From NCBI GenBank assembly GCA_018907035.1, contig JACCIC010000178.1:186001-250000 (forward strand): a stretch of 64,000 bases of DNA, in the 5' to 3' direction. Every line of letters begins with the position of its first letter. Position 1 is the stretch's first letter. This stretch comes from Sycobia sp. Sy_11. Its lineage: Eukaryota; Arthropoda; Insecta; Hymenoptera; Epichrysomallidae. The position numbers and the translations under genes are program-made. This document shows positions 20,231 to 32,908 of this stretch, in pieces. Below the pieces are notes generated by a model. The model was given only the letters and a program-made list of their open reading frames with translations, was not told where the DNA came from and did not search any database.

Positions 20231-22379
20231 CCGTGATTTGTAATCAATTTGTGACTCGTGAGGAAATAATTCTTCAATGAATAGTTCCAATGAAAGACAA
20301 AATTAGGAATCAATTAGCGAATTTAACCACTCGACTTCTATCGTCGAGCTAGCCGTTAGCCCTTTGAAAAATCAAAGTGAAATAACTCAGCAAATCAATC
20401 CGTAAAAAAAAAATTTCAAAAACTCCGAAAACGCAATACAACTGAAAATAAGTCTAAAGAAAATGAAGCATCAACCTAACATATTGCATAGAAACCGTAT
20501 TAACATAATTTATTACACTGAAAAACGAGGAACTTTTACGAAATTTAATGACCGATGTATAATAGAATTCAAGCCGTGAATTATTAAATATAATCCATAC
20601 CGTAAAATATCAATTTCTCTTTTTCATTTAGTTAACGTACGATAATTGCAACTGCAAACAAACTCTTCCTAAAAACTTACTCAAAACACACACATCACTT
20701 ACATAACAGACTCACGTGAAATAGTTATCAAAAACAAACTACATAGGTAAGTGAAGAACAAGATCTTTAGATCTATAATTCATTTACAACGTTTTTAGAA
20801 ATAATTCCAAATATAAGTAAATATATCAAACTGTAAAACTAATATGAATGGCCAATATGTACGTTTAATAAAAGATTTAACCCAATACCTTTTTCTTATA
20901 TAAATAGTGTAATGTACATATATGATCATATATTATATAATATTTTTCAAGTTTATTTGGTTTTTCAACATTATAATTTATATTTATACTGCGTTTGTCT
21001 TTCAACTTATGGGATCAATTGAACGCAAATTACGCGATTAATTCGATACATTTTAAAAATGTAAAATCTTGACTTAATATAATTATACGCCAAAAATTGC
21101 GAATTTCTTCTTCATGTACATATGTTTCCTATTTTGCTAAGCTACTATACTATTTTTTGCTAGTCCATTGAGTTTTTAATCGCAGGTTTTTTCCAATCCT
21201 CAGGATATCTAAGCAATTGTGAGAATGCATGGGTAAATCTGTTTATATATATATTGTGTTACGCGTGCTCTGTCTCTCATATATAATTTCAGTTGCAATC
21301 CCAATAATGTAGGATACGATTTAGGATACTAATCTTATTGTTCAACAAAATATGAAAAAGAACTGTAGTATTTTAACTTGTTTGGCTGCTAGTTTTATAA
21401 TCTTAAATTATATAAGCGTACACAATATATTATATTTCAATAAAGAATAATTATAAGTAGATCAGCTATGAATATACTGGCACATAGATATGTTGATACA
21501 ACCCCTTGCCTGCAAATGTATGCCAGTATACGATCGCAGTTTAGCTCGTTGATTTCAAACCGAACAAACTCATTAGAAAGGAGAAATGTCCCGTTCATTT
21601 TAGATATGCGATTATACTCATAGTACATTCTATCATCTTTTTCTCTTTTTTTGTGAAAGTAAGATCGACAGAATAATTCCATAAGCTTGACATTATGCAT
21701 TGTGTAATTAGTCTTGTAAATTGGATTATAATATGTGCATACTGTTATACATTTAAAAGAAGGTTTTAAAGAGTAACCATATTATTAGATATTATGAACA
21801 GGAAATTCAAGTCTTAATATTTAGTAGATAGGTTATAGGCACACTGGCACATTCCCCACTGCTAAAAATTCTGTCAGACCAACAACGATCTTCTACTAAG
21901 ACTATAGGTATACTGGCATACCCTCACTAGTAAAGATTGTGCAAGAACGCTAACGACCTATAACTCAATGATGTTTTTTCTGAATAAAAACTGAAATAGT
22001 GGGAAAATTAAGCGCAATTATGCATATAGCTATTATTTCTAGTTCATTGTTTTATTTTGTTTGTTTTTTGTTTTTTTTTTTGTTTTTTCTAAAGCTTATA
22101 AATGGAGGACTGATAATTTCACATCGTTGAATTATAAGCCAATTTACTATTTAAATGACCTGTATTACATCTCCACTAATTCGATTGTACTGAACTACGC
22201 AGTCATGCAAGATCAAACAATAAGCTGTAGTATTGGCAAAAAAGTTATTTTTAGCCTAAATTTCTCAATGAACGTCTACAAGAGCGCTCTGGAGAGATTC
22301 ATTCTGTCATGAACAATCAATAACTATGAGAGTAATTGAGTAATTGAGAATCTCTTGCATAGACTGTTTTTTGAAAATT

Positions 22380-22382
<3 letters not shown>
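20231..22382. other. A+T-rich spacer, no gene recognised
   Basis: No conserved coding motif. Around 21832-21960 a unit of about 70 bp occurs twice in diverged form (tatagg.acactggca and tataggtatactggca starts). A plus-strand open frame at 22061-22312 begins with a poly-T-encoded Phe/Val run and has no recognisable family. Confidence 0.45.

Positions 22383-22430
<48 letters not shown>
22383..22430. repeat. (AT)n microsatellite
   Basis: About 24 perfect AT units, located about 480 bp upstream of PLE-1. Confidence 0.95.
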
Positions 22431-22432
<2 letters not shown>

Positions 22433-22980
22433 TAGAATATAGCACCGTATATATAATAGAAGATAGCACCATGATTATGAGGTATGTCAAGAAAATTAAT
22501 ATTCCATTAGTATTCCAGAAAAACCTCACATTACTCATATTACAATGATCAAAACGATATGCATTTGCAGATGGTCTATTTTTTTCTTCGTCTGTAAGCC
22601 GAGAATGATAAAACAAGGATTTCTGATTGATTAGAAGTTTCCACTACCCAGATGTGCTTATTAGTGTTTGGTAAAACAGGATATTTAAATAGTTCATGGA
22701 AATTCAAAATTTGATTTTTTTTAACAGATGAAATGAGATAAGGCATTAGTTATTGAATCTCGGTTATATTTATTTTATGTTTTTATATGTACTATGGTTA
22801 CTGATTACAGCACATTCCTGGATTATTGCAACCATTTTTGATTGTGATCTTACCAGAATAATTTTTTATTAAAATATCGTCAAAATATGTAATTTTTAAT
22901 ATAATTAATTAGTCGACAAAAGTACAATTCAATTGTTTTAAAATGAAAGGTCTATTTAACTTAAATTAAGGGGGTATGTC

Positions 22981-25433
22981 ATGATTTATTTTAGAGAAAT
23001 TTATTGTAAATATGGTAGTACTATTAAAGATTATTGTTCAAAATGGATTAAAATGAATTTAAAAGTTGTAATTCTTAAAGAAAAACTTACATTTCTTATT
23101 AGATGCAAGAAATCAAATATATTTCCGGTACACATTAATAATAGATTTCATGATGAATATTTTTTGCAGGTTTATAGTAATAATGTTTGTTATGATCTAA
23201 AGAAGAATATTTTCTTTTTCAAAAATAAATTACTTAATTTAGAAATTAGAGATTTACATATTCAGATTCATTCCTTAAATAGATATTTATTAAAGATTAA
23301 ACATTATTTATATCAAAATATAGAAAGAAATGAATTACATGAATTTCTTCTTGGTCAAAGCAAACATTTTATTAAGACAAAATATATTAATAGACAAACA
23401 TTAAAAAGGAAATTTGAATGTTTAAGAAATAAAAAACAATTTCAAAGCTATCAAATTAACAATGCAAACAATAAAAATTGGTTTAAGAATCTAACTGACA
23501 AGGAGATACCAAATGAAGTAATAAACATCATGTCTAAAGGTGCCAAACATGGAATATTATATTGTAAAAATAATCTCCCGATCAAAGAAATCATCGCGGA
23601 GGTTGAAAGTAATCTTTTTGGTTTAAATGATGAAGTAAAAAAGGAATGTAGGGCATCTTTAGTTAATGTCATTAGTAATTTTAAAAGAGAAAATAAATTT
23701 GATAATTTTTTAAATAGTAATTTTATACATGATTTAATTACCGCGAAGAATTTTTTGAAAAATAACCCTAATATAATCTTCCAAAAGGCCGACAAAGGTA
23801 ATGTAACTGTAGCTTCCAATAAAATTGATTACATAAATTGTATAAATAATATATTAAATGATGATAGTACTTATTTGAAGATTGGTAATCCACATATCAT
23901 TAAGCTGCAAAATAATTTGAAAGAGTTATTAAATAATTGGAAAAGAAATGAATATATAAATGATACTACATATAAGTATTTAAAATGTGAAAATGGAACT
24001 GTAGCACAATGTTATGGGCTTTCCAAGATTCATAAAGAAAATCTAACATTTAGAATAATAATATCTTCCATAGGTTTCCCAACTTATAATATTGCTAGAT
24101 TTTTGTCTAATATATTGGTTAAGATAGTTGGAAGAACTAGTTCTTACATTAAGGATAGTTGGTGTTTTTACAATAAAATGAAAGATATTGTTATTCCGAA
24201 AAACTATCATACAAGATGATTTCATTGGATGTAGTATCTTTGTTTACAAATGTACCTTTAGAGTTGTTAAATGATATTATACAGGAAAAGTGGAATGAAA
24301 TTAATTTGCATACAAAATTGACAATGAATGAATTTATTAAAGCAATTAATTTGGTTTTTAATAACACAATTTTTTCATTTGATAATAAATTTTATGAACA
24401 AAAATACGGATGTCCAATGGGGTCGCCTTTGTCACCGGTTATAGCTAATTTAGTTATGGAAATGTTGGAAAGTATAGACTTGTCAAAATTGCTTTTTGAA
24501 CCAATGATATTTAAGAGATATGTTGATGATATCTTTACAATTGTTCCGGAAGTTTTTGTGGATGAAATGGTGGATGTTTTCAATTCTGTACATGACAGAA
24601 TTAAATTTAAAAGGGAGGTTGAAGTTAATAGTCAGTTAAGTTTTCTGGACATTAATGTAATTAGATGTAGTAATAATAAGGTAAAACTTAATTGGTACAG
24701 AAAGCCTACTTGGTCAGGTAGGTTTTTGGATTTTAATTCACACCACCAATTCGGAAACAAAATTGGAGCATTGAAAGGTGTCATTGACAGAGCAATTAAA
24801 TTGTCACATAAAGATTTTAGACAAAATAATTTACAGATAGTAAGAGAGACTTTCATTAATAATGGCTATCCAATTCAATTTATTAATAGATTAATTGCTG
24901 AGAGATTGTTTGACATTTATAATACCGAAAATAGACATAGTGCAGGAATTGATGTTAACGGAGGCAAAATTATTGTTTTACCATATGTTCGAGGATTATC
25001 TGAAAGAATAAAAAGAAATTTTCGGAAATATAACATTCAAATTTTCTTTAAAAATAGCAATAATTTGAGTAGATTGTTTAATAATTGCAAAGATATGGAT
25101 GATTTATGCTTAAAATCAGGAGTTGTTTACAAGATTAATTGCATGGATTGTGATAAATACTATATTGGACAAACAGGTAGATATTTAAAAAAGAGAATTT
25201 ATGAGCATAAATATAGTTTACTTGCTCATATATTACTTCCGGTTTAAAAGAGCATTGTTTAAAGTTTTGACATTCTTTTGATTTTGTGAATGTGGATATT
25301 TTGGAACATGGTATTAATAATAAGTATAAACGGGAGAGTCTTGAAAGTATTCACATTTCCAGGAATCGAAATAATGTGAATTTAATGTTAGAGTCTGGTA
25401 GATTGGACAGTGTTTATCATTCCTTATTAAATT
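22981..25433 (+). pseudogene. PLE reverse transcriptase / GIY-YIG endonuclease, frameshifted
   Basis: Target-primed retrotransposition enzyme of Penelope-like elements. The first frame (22981-24219) has the PLE N-terminal block KADKGNVTVAS and the SKIHKE motif. The second (24216-25247) has LDVVSLFTNVP, the MGSPLSP turn, the catalytic YVDD near 24520, and the thumb-like WYRKPTWSGRF. It ends in the GIY-YIG nuclease: GVVYKINCMDCDKYYIGQTG at about 25120-25180. A 5-base insertion relative to PLE-2 near 24205 separates the frames. Near 25245 the frame is lost inside the nuclease and a stop follows at about 25285; both lesions are shared with PLE-2. The residual nuclease C-terminus runs to about 25433. 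Confidence 0.9.
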
Positions 25434-25536
25434 GATTGGTTTTGGACAATTTGTGTAGAGGGGGAATTTATATTTAATTTACTAAATTTGGTGGTGGGGA
25501 TGGGTATATATAGATTAGAAGATAAGGTTTAGTTTA

Positions 25537-25607
25537 GTCCCTGATAAGGAGCCGTAGCGAGCTCGAAGCGTTGAACCAGTCTTCAATTAGGTAAGGGTGT
25601 TGGGGAC
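25537..25607 (+). ncRNA. Hammerhead-ribozyme-like motif, mutated core
   Basis: The order is a GTCCC arm, a CTGATAA core, a GAGC/GCTC stem, CGAAG, about 35 nt, and GGGGAC able to pair with the first arm. Penelope-like elements are known to carry hammerhead ribozymes near their ends. Relative to the consensus CTGATGA...GAAA this copy has a changed base in each core strand, so self-cleavage is unlikely here. The other two copies keep both core strands. Confidence 0.5.
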
Positions 25608-26029
25608 AGTCAGACTGCACTTTACTAACACAGAATTTTTTCAGTTAATATTTTATTTTCAGATTAGTCTACGGGGGTGAATGTAAACAAAGACAGTCTG
25701 ACTGTCATTATAATTTTCATTTAATTTTTAATTTAATTTTTATTTATAATTTTTAGTTTTTTTATTTATTTACTTTTTATTTATTTATTTTTTTTTATTT
25801 TTTATTTTTATTTTATTTTTATATTGAATTGATTGGACTGTAAGACCAATAAAAAAATATTTATTAATTTTTAATATGCTTGGACATTTCATAAAATCAT
25901 AATCTGATATTGCACAACTTTGCAAAGTGCAAATTGGAAATTAAAGTTTTTTTAACTTGTCCGTGACAGATATGTATTTGTAAAAATAATTTTATTTCAC
26001 GCTTATAAGGCTATAACAGGGGGGCCCAG

Positions 26030-26400
26030 TAAGGGGTACTTCATGCTCCGGCTCAGACTGCTCCGACAACCGATAGCTCAACCCGCGACTGGGCACTTTT
26101 CCCTCTCGCCAGTACTTCCTATATTCTTAAATTGCCTACTTATACAAGTGCGGCTCCGGCTCAGCCCGACTTCGCCTCTGATCGCTCAGCGCGCAATCAG
26201 GTTCGCCTGGGTAAGAGTTCTTTTATTAATTATATCTTTATTCTTTGATCTACGCTTAGCCCGCGTGGGTCCTTGGCCGCTCAACCCACCGCCAAGTGAG
26301 TATAAAAATATTTATTTGAAAATGCTATTTCTTTTCCATTTAAATCTTTCTCTCCCGCTCAACCCGCGAGAGATTTTTATTTAAATTTCATTAAATTGGA
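26030..26400 (-). repeat. Diverged LTR relic of family 1
   Basis: Read on the minus strand it has the same repeated GGTTGAGC boxes and hairpins as the LTRs at 7616 and 40857. Stems keep pairing with altered bases: CTGAT/ATCAG (26178-26200), CTTGGC/GCCAAG (26272-26296) and TCTCTC/GAGAGA (26349-26373), each around a 13-nt loop. Overall similarity outside the hairpins is low. The boundaries of the LTR could not be placed. Confidence 0.6.
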
Positions 26401-27650
26401 TTCAAATAACGATCTACTTTCATCGTTTGATATGTGAAATTTGAATTTTAATAACTACTCTCATTGTTATTAAACTTTAATTATAAAAATCTAAAGCAAG
26501 AACAGAAAAACTTAATTCTAATAAATGAAAAAATATAAAAATACAAAATAATATTTAATTCTAATTGTATTTAAAATCATTTATGGACGATGTTTCTTCT
26601 TAACTTTTAGTCCTTTACTATCCCCTAGGTTTTCTATTTCCTCCGTCTAAATCACTTCAAATCATCACGTCTAAATCACTGCTCTTAAAGCCTTAAAATC
26701 ACTCTCCATACGTGGTTTCACTAAGAGCAGTCTCATTGTAAGCAGTTGTAACGTTTCTATCCCCCTCAAAATAGCTTACGCTGTAATTTTCCAGCATTGC
26801 TTGAAAGGAGAGGAAGTATTTACAGGAGCGAACGGCGAATATGCTAAAATAATTTTGCTAGAAAAAAGTATATTTTTGAAAATAATATATAAAAATAATT
26901 TATTTAATAAAGGAGAATATTTAACACAGTTCGACATAGTTGGATGTTTCCTTAACAAAATAAAATAACGAAAACAAAGAAATGATTAAATTGAATATTT
27001 TTATAATTGTTAATATTTAATGTGCAATATTTTCCGCTAATTAATAATTCGACGCTATCTACCGTTCGAATATCCAAGGCTATTTTCCACGGTGAGAAAA
27101 TACAGCTTCTTTGAATCGTGGTGATAATTTTTTAATAATTAGGGAAATAAATGGAGGAAAATACTTAATTCTGCTGATCCTTTGAGGAGCGCCTCGCAAC
27201 CACGATAACAATGTCTTCCAGACAGAAAAACAATTAGCTATTGGTCTTTTGAGGAACGCCTCACAACAGAGATCAAACTAATAGTTTTAGATTAGGATAT
27301 TATTAACGATAGGAATTTTGTAGAGTTCCGGGCAACTCTTTTAGGTCCTGGGAGAGTTCGTGTGAAGCGACATTGACGGAGCCGGTTCACCGGGTGAACT
27401 GCTCATTGTGTCTTTTGTTTGCTAATTTCTAGCCAAATATTCAATATAATTCATCGCTGTTCGTATAACTTCGGGCGAGTCATCCATTTTTAATAATAAT
27501 AGTAATTTATAATAATATTAATTTAATATAATAATAACAAAAATACTAGTATTAATTTACTATAATGCATGTATATGTATCAAAAGTCACGTAAACGTGG
27601 ACGCTTATATATGTATATATACGTACATATACATTATATATGAAAATATA
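26401..27650. other. A+T-rich spacer with a small hairpin cluster
   Basis: No coding motif. At 27184-27399 are four short hairpins: GAGG/CCTC twice (27184-27195, 27251-27262), GAGTT/AACTC (27323-27338) and the palindrome GTTCACC-G-GGTGAAC (27385-27399). This could be old LTR sequence. Confidence 0.35.
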
Positions 27651-27654
27651 CGAG

Positions 27655-28800
27655 GTCAGAAGATTAAGTAATGCGACAAATTTATAAAATCGAGTATATT
27701 TAAAACTTATTGTACATTGCTGCGCTCTGCTTCAAAGTAATCCCCCTTCCCCCGCATCTATACACTTATTCCAGCGAATTCTCCAGTTTTCGTAACAATC
27801 CTAAAACACTTCTTGTGAAAGCTCTCAGAGTACCCTCATCACAGATTCTTAGATGTCTTCAACGGAGTCAAGATGTCGACTTTTGACGAATTTTTTTAGA
27901 TGGGGTAATAGAAAAAAGTCGCAGGGTGACATGTCCGGTGAATAGGGCGGTTGTGGTAACATTGCGTTGCCTGTAGACGCCAAATACTGAGAGACACTTA
28001 ACGAACTGTTTCAGGGAGCATTGACATGATGCAAAACCCAAATCTTCGCGATCTCTGGATGCACTCTGAATACCCTTTTTCATAATTTGTCGAGCACATT
28101 AGGTAGAATACTTGATTTACGGTTTATCCAGGTGGTACAAACTCTTTGTAAACCACCCTTTTGCTGTCGAAGAAGCAAATAAACATGGTTTTCACTTTGG
28201 ACTTGCTCATTCTGGCCTTTTTCAGCCTTAGCGCTCAAGGGGACAGCCACTGTTAGCTTTGTCATTAAGTTTTGGGATCATATTGAAAGAATCAACTTTC
28301 ATCATCAGTAATAACTCCAACGAGAAAAGTAGGATCACTTTCAACCTGGTCGATACAATCGTGAGCGATGTTCATTCGGTGGACTTTGAGCTCATTTGAA
28401 AGGTTCTTAGATACCATCTTCGCGCACAGCTTCTTCATGGTGAAATCTTCGATTAAAAGTTTTCTGACTATTTCCCAGTTAATATTCAACTCGTCACTTA
28501 ACATTCGAAGGGTTAGTCACCGGTCTTGACGAACAAGGGTACGAAGCGCTATATATTCGTATCGATTCGCACGTGAATTGGTCTTCCGCTCCGTGCCTCG
28601 TCTTTGATGCGGTGACGGCCTTTTTGAAAATCGGCATGTCATCAAAGCACCTCACTGTGACTTAAGGCATCACTACCATACACTTTAAGCACTTTAGTAT
28701 AAGTTTCTGTCGCGGTTTCACCGAGTTTCGCATAAAATTTTGTCACGCACCGGTGTTCTAAACTTCTCTGTTCCATTTTGGTGACATGCACTACTCGCGC
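27655..28800 (-). pseudogene. Mariner transposase relic, near full length
   Basis: Minus-strand pieces run from an N-terminal part (about 28760-28560) through the block KKLCAKMVSKNLSNELKVHR (about 28440-28370), VITDDES in place of T-G-D-E-S (about 28300), and a middle part with ENHVYLLLRQQKGGLQRVCT (28190-28120). The C-terminal part (about 28080-27700) is heavily decayed. Stops and frameshifts occur throughout. Same subfamily as 120-600 and 5888-6240. Confidence 0.75.
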
Positions 28801-28859
28801 CTTGTTACAAAACACTAAACAGCTTATGAAGAAATGATTGTAAAAGAGTCGTCAAAATC

Positions 28860-29760
28860 TCAATCGACAGAGTAAGGATCTACTATTCCGGTGACGGAGT
28901 TACAGATTTACAGTGTTATCACAGGCCGAGAGACACGATCGCGATAGGCTATTCCTCTGACTGCGAAGATTTCCATAAGACGGAACCCTGAAAGCATCTC
29001 GTCGAAAGATAGTGATTCATCGAAATTCAAAGACTCCATACCTAATATGTCTCAATATCAAATATGATCGATTAGTCTTATTTCCTATCGACCAGAACCA
29101 AAATTCCACCGAAGGATAAAGCCGAGAAAGCAGCCTGTAGTCGGAAGAGCTGCACCCATGGACTATAAGTAGTCCAAAGGAAGGTAACGTCCGTCTATAT
29201 CGTGGTGATATCTATACTTTCGTGTATTCCGTTACCATCCAAAAAACTTGTAGGTGAACGAAATTTGCAAAATCTCCGATTCATCAAAACACAGAAGCAA
29301 AGAAAACAATAACAATTCCGATAGAATATAAACCAGCAAAAAAACCTTCGAAGACTCCGATACCTGCATCAATAAAAGAACTCACACTTTCCTACTGCGC
29401 AGACGATACACACTTTAGTCACCAAGATAAATACCTTTTAGCATATTAAAACGATTTTAACCCATTCAAAAACAACGATCGAAACTGTCCCTATTGCGTG
29501 AATCAACGACTTATTTAAAACCATAAGCGAAGACTAAGATTTCGCCACGAGAAAGAGAAAAATAACTGCATTGATGGACTTGGCAATTATATCCCCACCA
29601 ACTTTCACTCGCCCTAAACAACTACATTCATCAGTGCCATCAACACCCTACTAGGATCAATCCCCAAGGCAGTTAAACAAAATGATTGCTGGAACTGCGG
29701 TGAAGAGGGACATCACTACGCTGTCTGATCAAACCAATATATCGATAATCAACAATATAT
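28860..29760 (+). pseudogene. Probable retrotransposon gag relic with zinc knuckle
   Basis: Near 29680-29720 the plus strand reads NDCWNCGEEGHHYAV followed by a stop, which is a CCHC zinc knuckle (C-x2-C-x4-H-x4-C) whose last cysteine codon has become TGA. The preceding 800 bp are less A+T-rich than the surroundings, as expected for gag, but I could not recognise a capsid motif. The family is unknown. Confidence 0.45.
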
Positions 29761-30055
29761 TAGTTTCGTTGGAAGAGTTCGCAGTCAAGTTACTTGCTGT
29801 CGAAGGTCGGGATAAAAAAGGCCGCTCTCTCCTCCTGTTTTTTTTCTCCTTTTTACCACGCATGGCGCAGATTCTAATTTCGGCGATTACATACTTCTCC
29901 TCCAAAACTGACGTAGAGGAACGCATTTAGCTATGGAAAAGAATATCAGGAAAAAACGCGATATATTTCTAAAAGGGAAAAACAAAAGGCAATTTTAATT
30001 TTTCTGCGTCCGCTCGAAACAAGTCTATGGCATAGTAAAAAAAGAAAATATATTT
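29761..30055. other. Spacer, no gene recognised
   Basis: No motif seen. An open frame across 29682-29930 has no family signature apart from the relic zinc knuckle in another frame. Confidence 0.4.
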
Positions 30056-30835
30056 GTGATTAATTATATAACCTTTGCATTCGATGGTGTCGGTTGGAAT
30101 CACAGCATTTTGCGGTGTTGCTATATAGTACTGAGTTTCTACTGGTTTATAGATAATTCGACCATTGAAAAGTGGTTTGCTAAACATAAACAAGGCGAAA
30201 TAAGCACCAAAGACGATGCACATAAAGCTTGTCCGCTAAAACACTGTTACCGACGAAAACATCATAGAATTTCACAAAATAATTTTCAATGATGGTAAAG
30301 TAAACTTGATCGCTACAGCTGACACTCTAAAAATATCAAAGGAACACATTAGACACATCGTGTATGAATATGAATATTTGGATAAATAAAAGTTGTGTAC
30401 CTAGTGGATCTTGTGCGTACTTACAATCGATCAAAAGCAACAACTTATTGATGATTCGAAGTAATGTTTAGTAATATCCAAACGTAATAAAGACGAATTT
30501 TTCCGTCGATATATTACTTTGGATGACACATGGCTTCATCACTACACTCCACAGTCCAGTTAACAGTCTGTCGAGTAGACTTCATGCGATGAACCGAATC
30601 CAAAGCGTGGAAAGACACAATAACCGGCTGGAAGGATTATGGCATCAGTATTTTGTGATGCACATGGTATAATATACATCGATTATCTTGAGAAGGAAAT
30701 TATTATCAATAACGATTATTACGTAGCATTGTTGGAGCTGTAACAGAAAGAAATCACGAAAAAATGGTCCCATTTGAAGAAGAAAATTGTTTTGTTTCAT
30801 CAAAATAATACACCGTGGCACAAAATATAAAAATG
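30056..30835 (+). pseudogene. Mariner transposase relic
   Basis: From about 30165 the plus strand gives EKWFAKHKQGEISTKDDAHK (end of the DNA-binding region). A decayed LDDTWLHHYT block (first Asp) follows near 30515, then a G-I-I-Y-I-D-Y-L-E-K block near 30665, and a K-K-K-I-V-L-F-H-Q-N-N-like block near 30780 where the second catalytic residue is changed. Frames shift several times. This resembles the subfamily at 18206 and 61337 in its IIYIDYLEKG motif. Confidence 0.7.
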
Positions 30836-31734
30836 ATGACTATGTTGCATGCATCATGCTATAAACTGCTTTTCCATGCATCGAATTTTTTCTTCTTATC
30901 GACTTTTTTTTGATTTCAGAGCTCTAATAAATGCTCGCTTGACAAATGTAACACTGATAAAGAGATAATCGCCGAAAGTAAGGCTTCTTTTGAGACTAAA
31001 GAGAAATTCTGCTATGAAAATGTTTTCGAAAAATTATATGATTGTTCTAATCATAGAATCAACCTCGAAGGCAACTATATTGAAAATTGAATTTGATCAA
31101 AAAACTACTTTACTATAGTAACTTACGAATGTTTCAGGCAACCTATTGAACGCCTAATTAGATTAAAATTATCTATTATAATATTCAAGGTAGTGAGGAG
31201 ACAGGGTCGGGATATGCATTGTTTGACCAGGTATGCGTTCGGGAAAGGACTTCTGAGTTAGTTTGCGAAGTTCTGTCATTATGAGTGTATCGGTTTATCT
31301 GTAAAAATATTTGTAGTAAAACACCTTTTTCTATTTCAGTGAAAACGTTATGGTCGATTGTCGAGAGCATCACGCGGCTATGAAATTTTGTAGCCTGTTG
31401 GAGAAATCTGCCGGGGAAACTATTGTAATGCTTAAGTTTGCTTATGAGCATTTCTATTTTTGCGACGACTGAAAACACGCGGTTGTACAAATTATAACAC
31501 ACAACTAATTAATTAGCACACAAGTAGCACACAAATAATCACATACATTTACACGACATTACAAAGCTTATTATATGAGATCTAACACGACAATAATTAC
31601 TCAAAGTTATACCCAATACTATACTCGAAACAGTATAATATACACACAAAACCGGGAAAAGGTCACGACGAGACTAAGAAACACAGTAGAAGCACCGGCA
31701 AAACCGAAGAAAGAGAGAGAGAATGCAGTATCTA
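30836..31734. other. Spacer, no gene recognised
   Basis: A+T-rich to about 31500, then a little richer in G+C. No coding, RNA or element signature seen. Confidence 0.45.
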
Positions 31735-31773
31735 CTCTCACTCTCTCTCTTTCTCTCTCTCTCTCCCTCTCTA
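31735..31773. repeat. (TC)n microsatellite, interrupted
   Basis: CTCTCTCT runs with a few interruptions. The reading frames here on both strands are repeat artefacts. Confidence 0.85.
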
Positions 31774-32718
31774 ACGCTAAGCAAAAATATACCAGCGGAC
31801 GGGAGAGGATACACTTCGCGCGTCGAGAGAGTCGCATCGAAAGTATTAGGCCTGCGCCTGCTATCCCCCTCCAATTCATATCCACGCACTGTCGTTCTCT
31901 CTGACACTAGATGCGCACGAATATTTAAGAGTATACCGTGGTAGTATATACGAATATTTAGTAGTATACTGCGAGTATACGTGACGGGTGTCCCAAATAA
32001 AATCACCCGCCGTATGGAATTTACAAATACAATTAAATATTTTACACTCGAAATATACGTTTATGTGTGTGTGTGTATGTGTGTATGTGTGTGTGTATAT
32101 GTGTGAGTGTGTGTATGTGTATGTACATCATTGTACGTATCTTATACAATGTTTGTGAGCAGTATAACGACTGCAATCATTTATATGACTATTATAATTA
32201 TTATATTTATAATTAATATTAACTATTATTATTATTAATATTATTATTATTAATATCATTATTATAAATCGGCAGCTCGTCCGATGTTAGGCGGCGGCGA
32301 TGATAAAAGAGATGAATAGAGATTGCCAGGGACATAGGCGCATCTGGTTACATAGCAGCGCCACAAGAAAAACTTTTCTGCGGTAGAACGGCGAACAAGG
32401 TCTGTTTAGGATCTATAATGGTAGGATTCTGTAAGACAATGTCCGAATAGAAAAATATAATATGTATGCCGGCAGTGCAAGCGACGATGAGCCTCTGGCT
32501 GGAAAGGGGGAAAGGGGGCGGGCAAGCGTAATGTAGTATTTAGTGCAGCTGCAGCAGGCTGCAGTGTCATAAAGCAGAGAGGAGGAAACCTTAAGAAATG
32601 AAGTGAGGCAATACCAAGCAATATTCGAGCAGATTCGAGACGGGATATTTGGAAACAGATTGAAATAGATGCACGTATTCGTGCGTTTGAACTCCGATAT
32701 ACATATGTATATGCATAG

Positions 32719-32720
<2 letters not shown>
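31774..32720. other. Spacer with GT repeats, no gene recognised
   Basis: An imperfect (GT)n tract lies at about 32061-32125 and TAT/ATT trinucleotide runs at about 32195-32265. From 32270 to 32700 the DNA is balanced in composition and could be regulatory or old repeat, but shows no motif I can name. Confidence 0.45.
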
Positions 32721-32757
<37 letters not shown>

Positions 32758-32806
32758 GACGCGTACGCGCGCGCGCGTGTGTGTATGTGTGTGTGTGTCG
32801 GTGTGT
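32721..32806. repeat. Compound microsatellite (AC)n-(TA)n-(CG)n-(TG)n
   Basis: Adjacent dinucleotide runs: CACACA, TATATA, CGCGCG then TGTGTG, all alternating purine-pyrimidine sequence. Confidence 0.9.
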
Positions 32807-32908
32807 GTATACGGAACGAAGCGCATAAATATGAGCATTTATATTAGTTATTTTTTTATTTTAGTGATTTCAGCTTTTAAAACAATTATGTAAATTAATT
32901 TAAATTAA

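Larger units (their letters stand above)
22911..25880 (+). mobile_element. Penelope-like element, copy PLE-1
   Basis: Contains the reverse transcriptase plus GIY-YIG nuclease of Penelope-like elements, then a hammerhead-like motif and a T-rich 3' tail ending near CCAATAAAAAAATATTTATT. The left edge is set at a 30-nt sequence (22911-22940) that recurs downstream of PLE-2 and may mark the element's 5' start. Copies PLE-2 (56357-60275) and a 3' fragment (47547-47850) show the same 3' end, fixing it near 25880. Confidence 0.85.

Noticed and set aside
22061..22312. Open frame upstream of PLE-1 as a gene
   Set aside because: It starts in a poly-T tract, shows no family motif and has no splice or promoter support.
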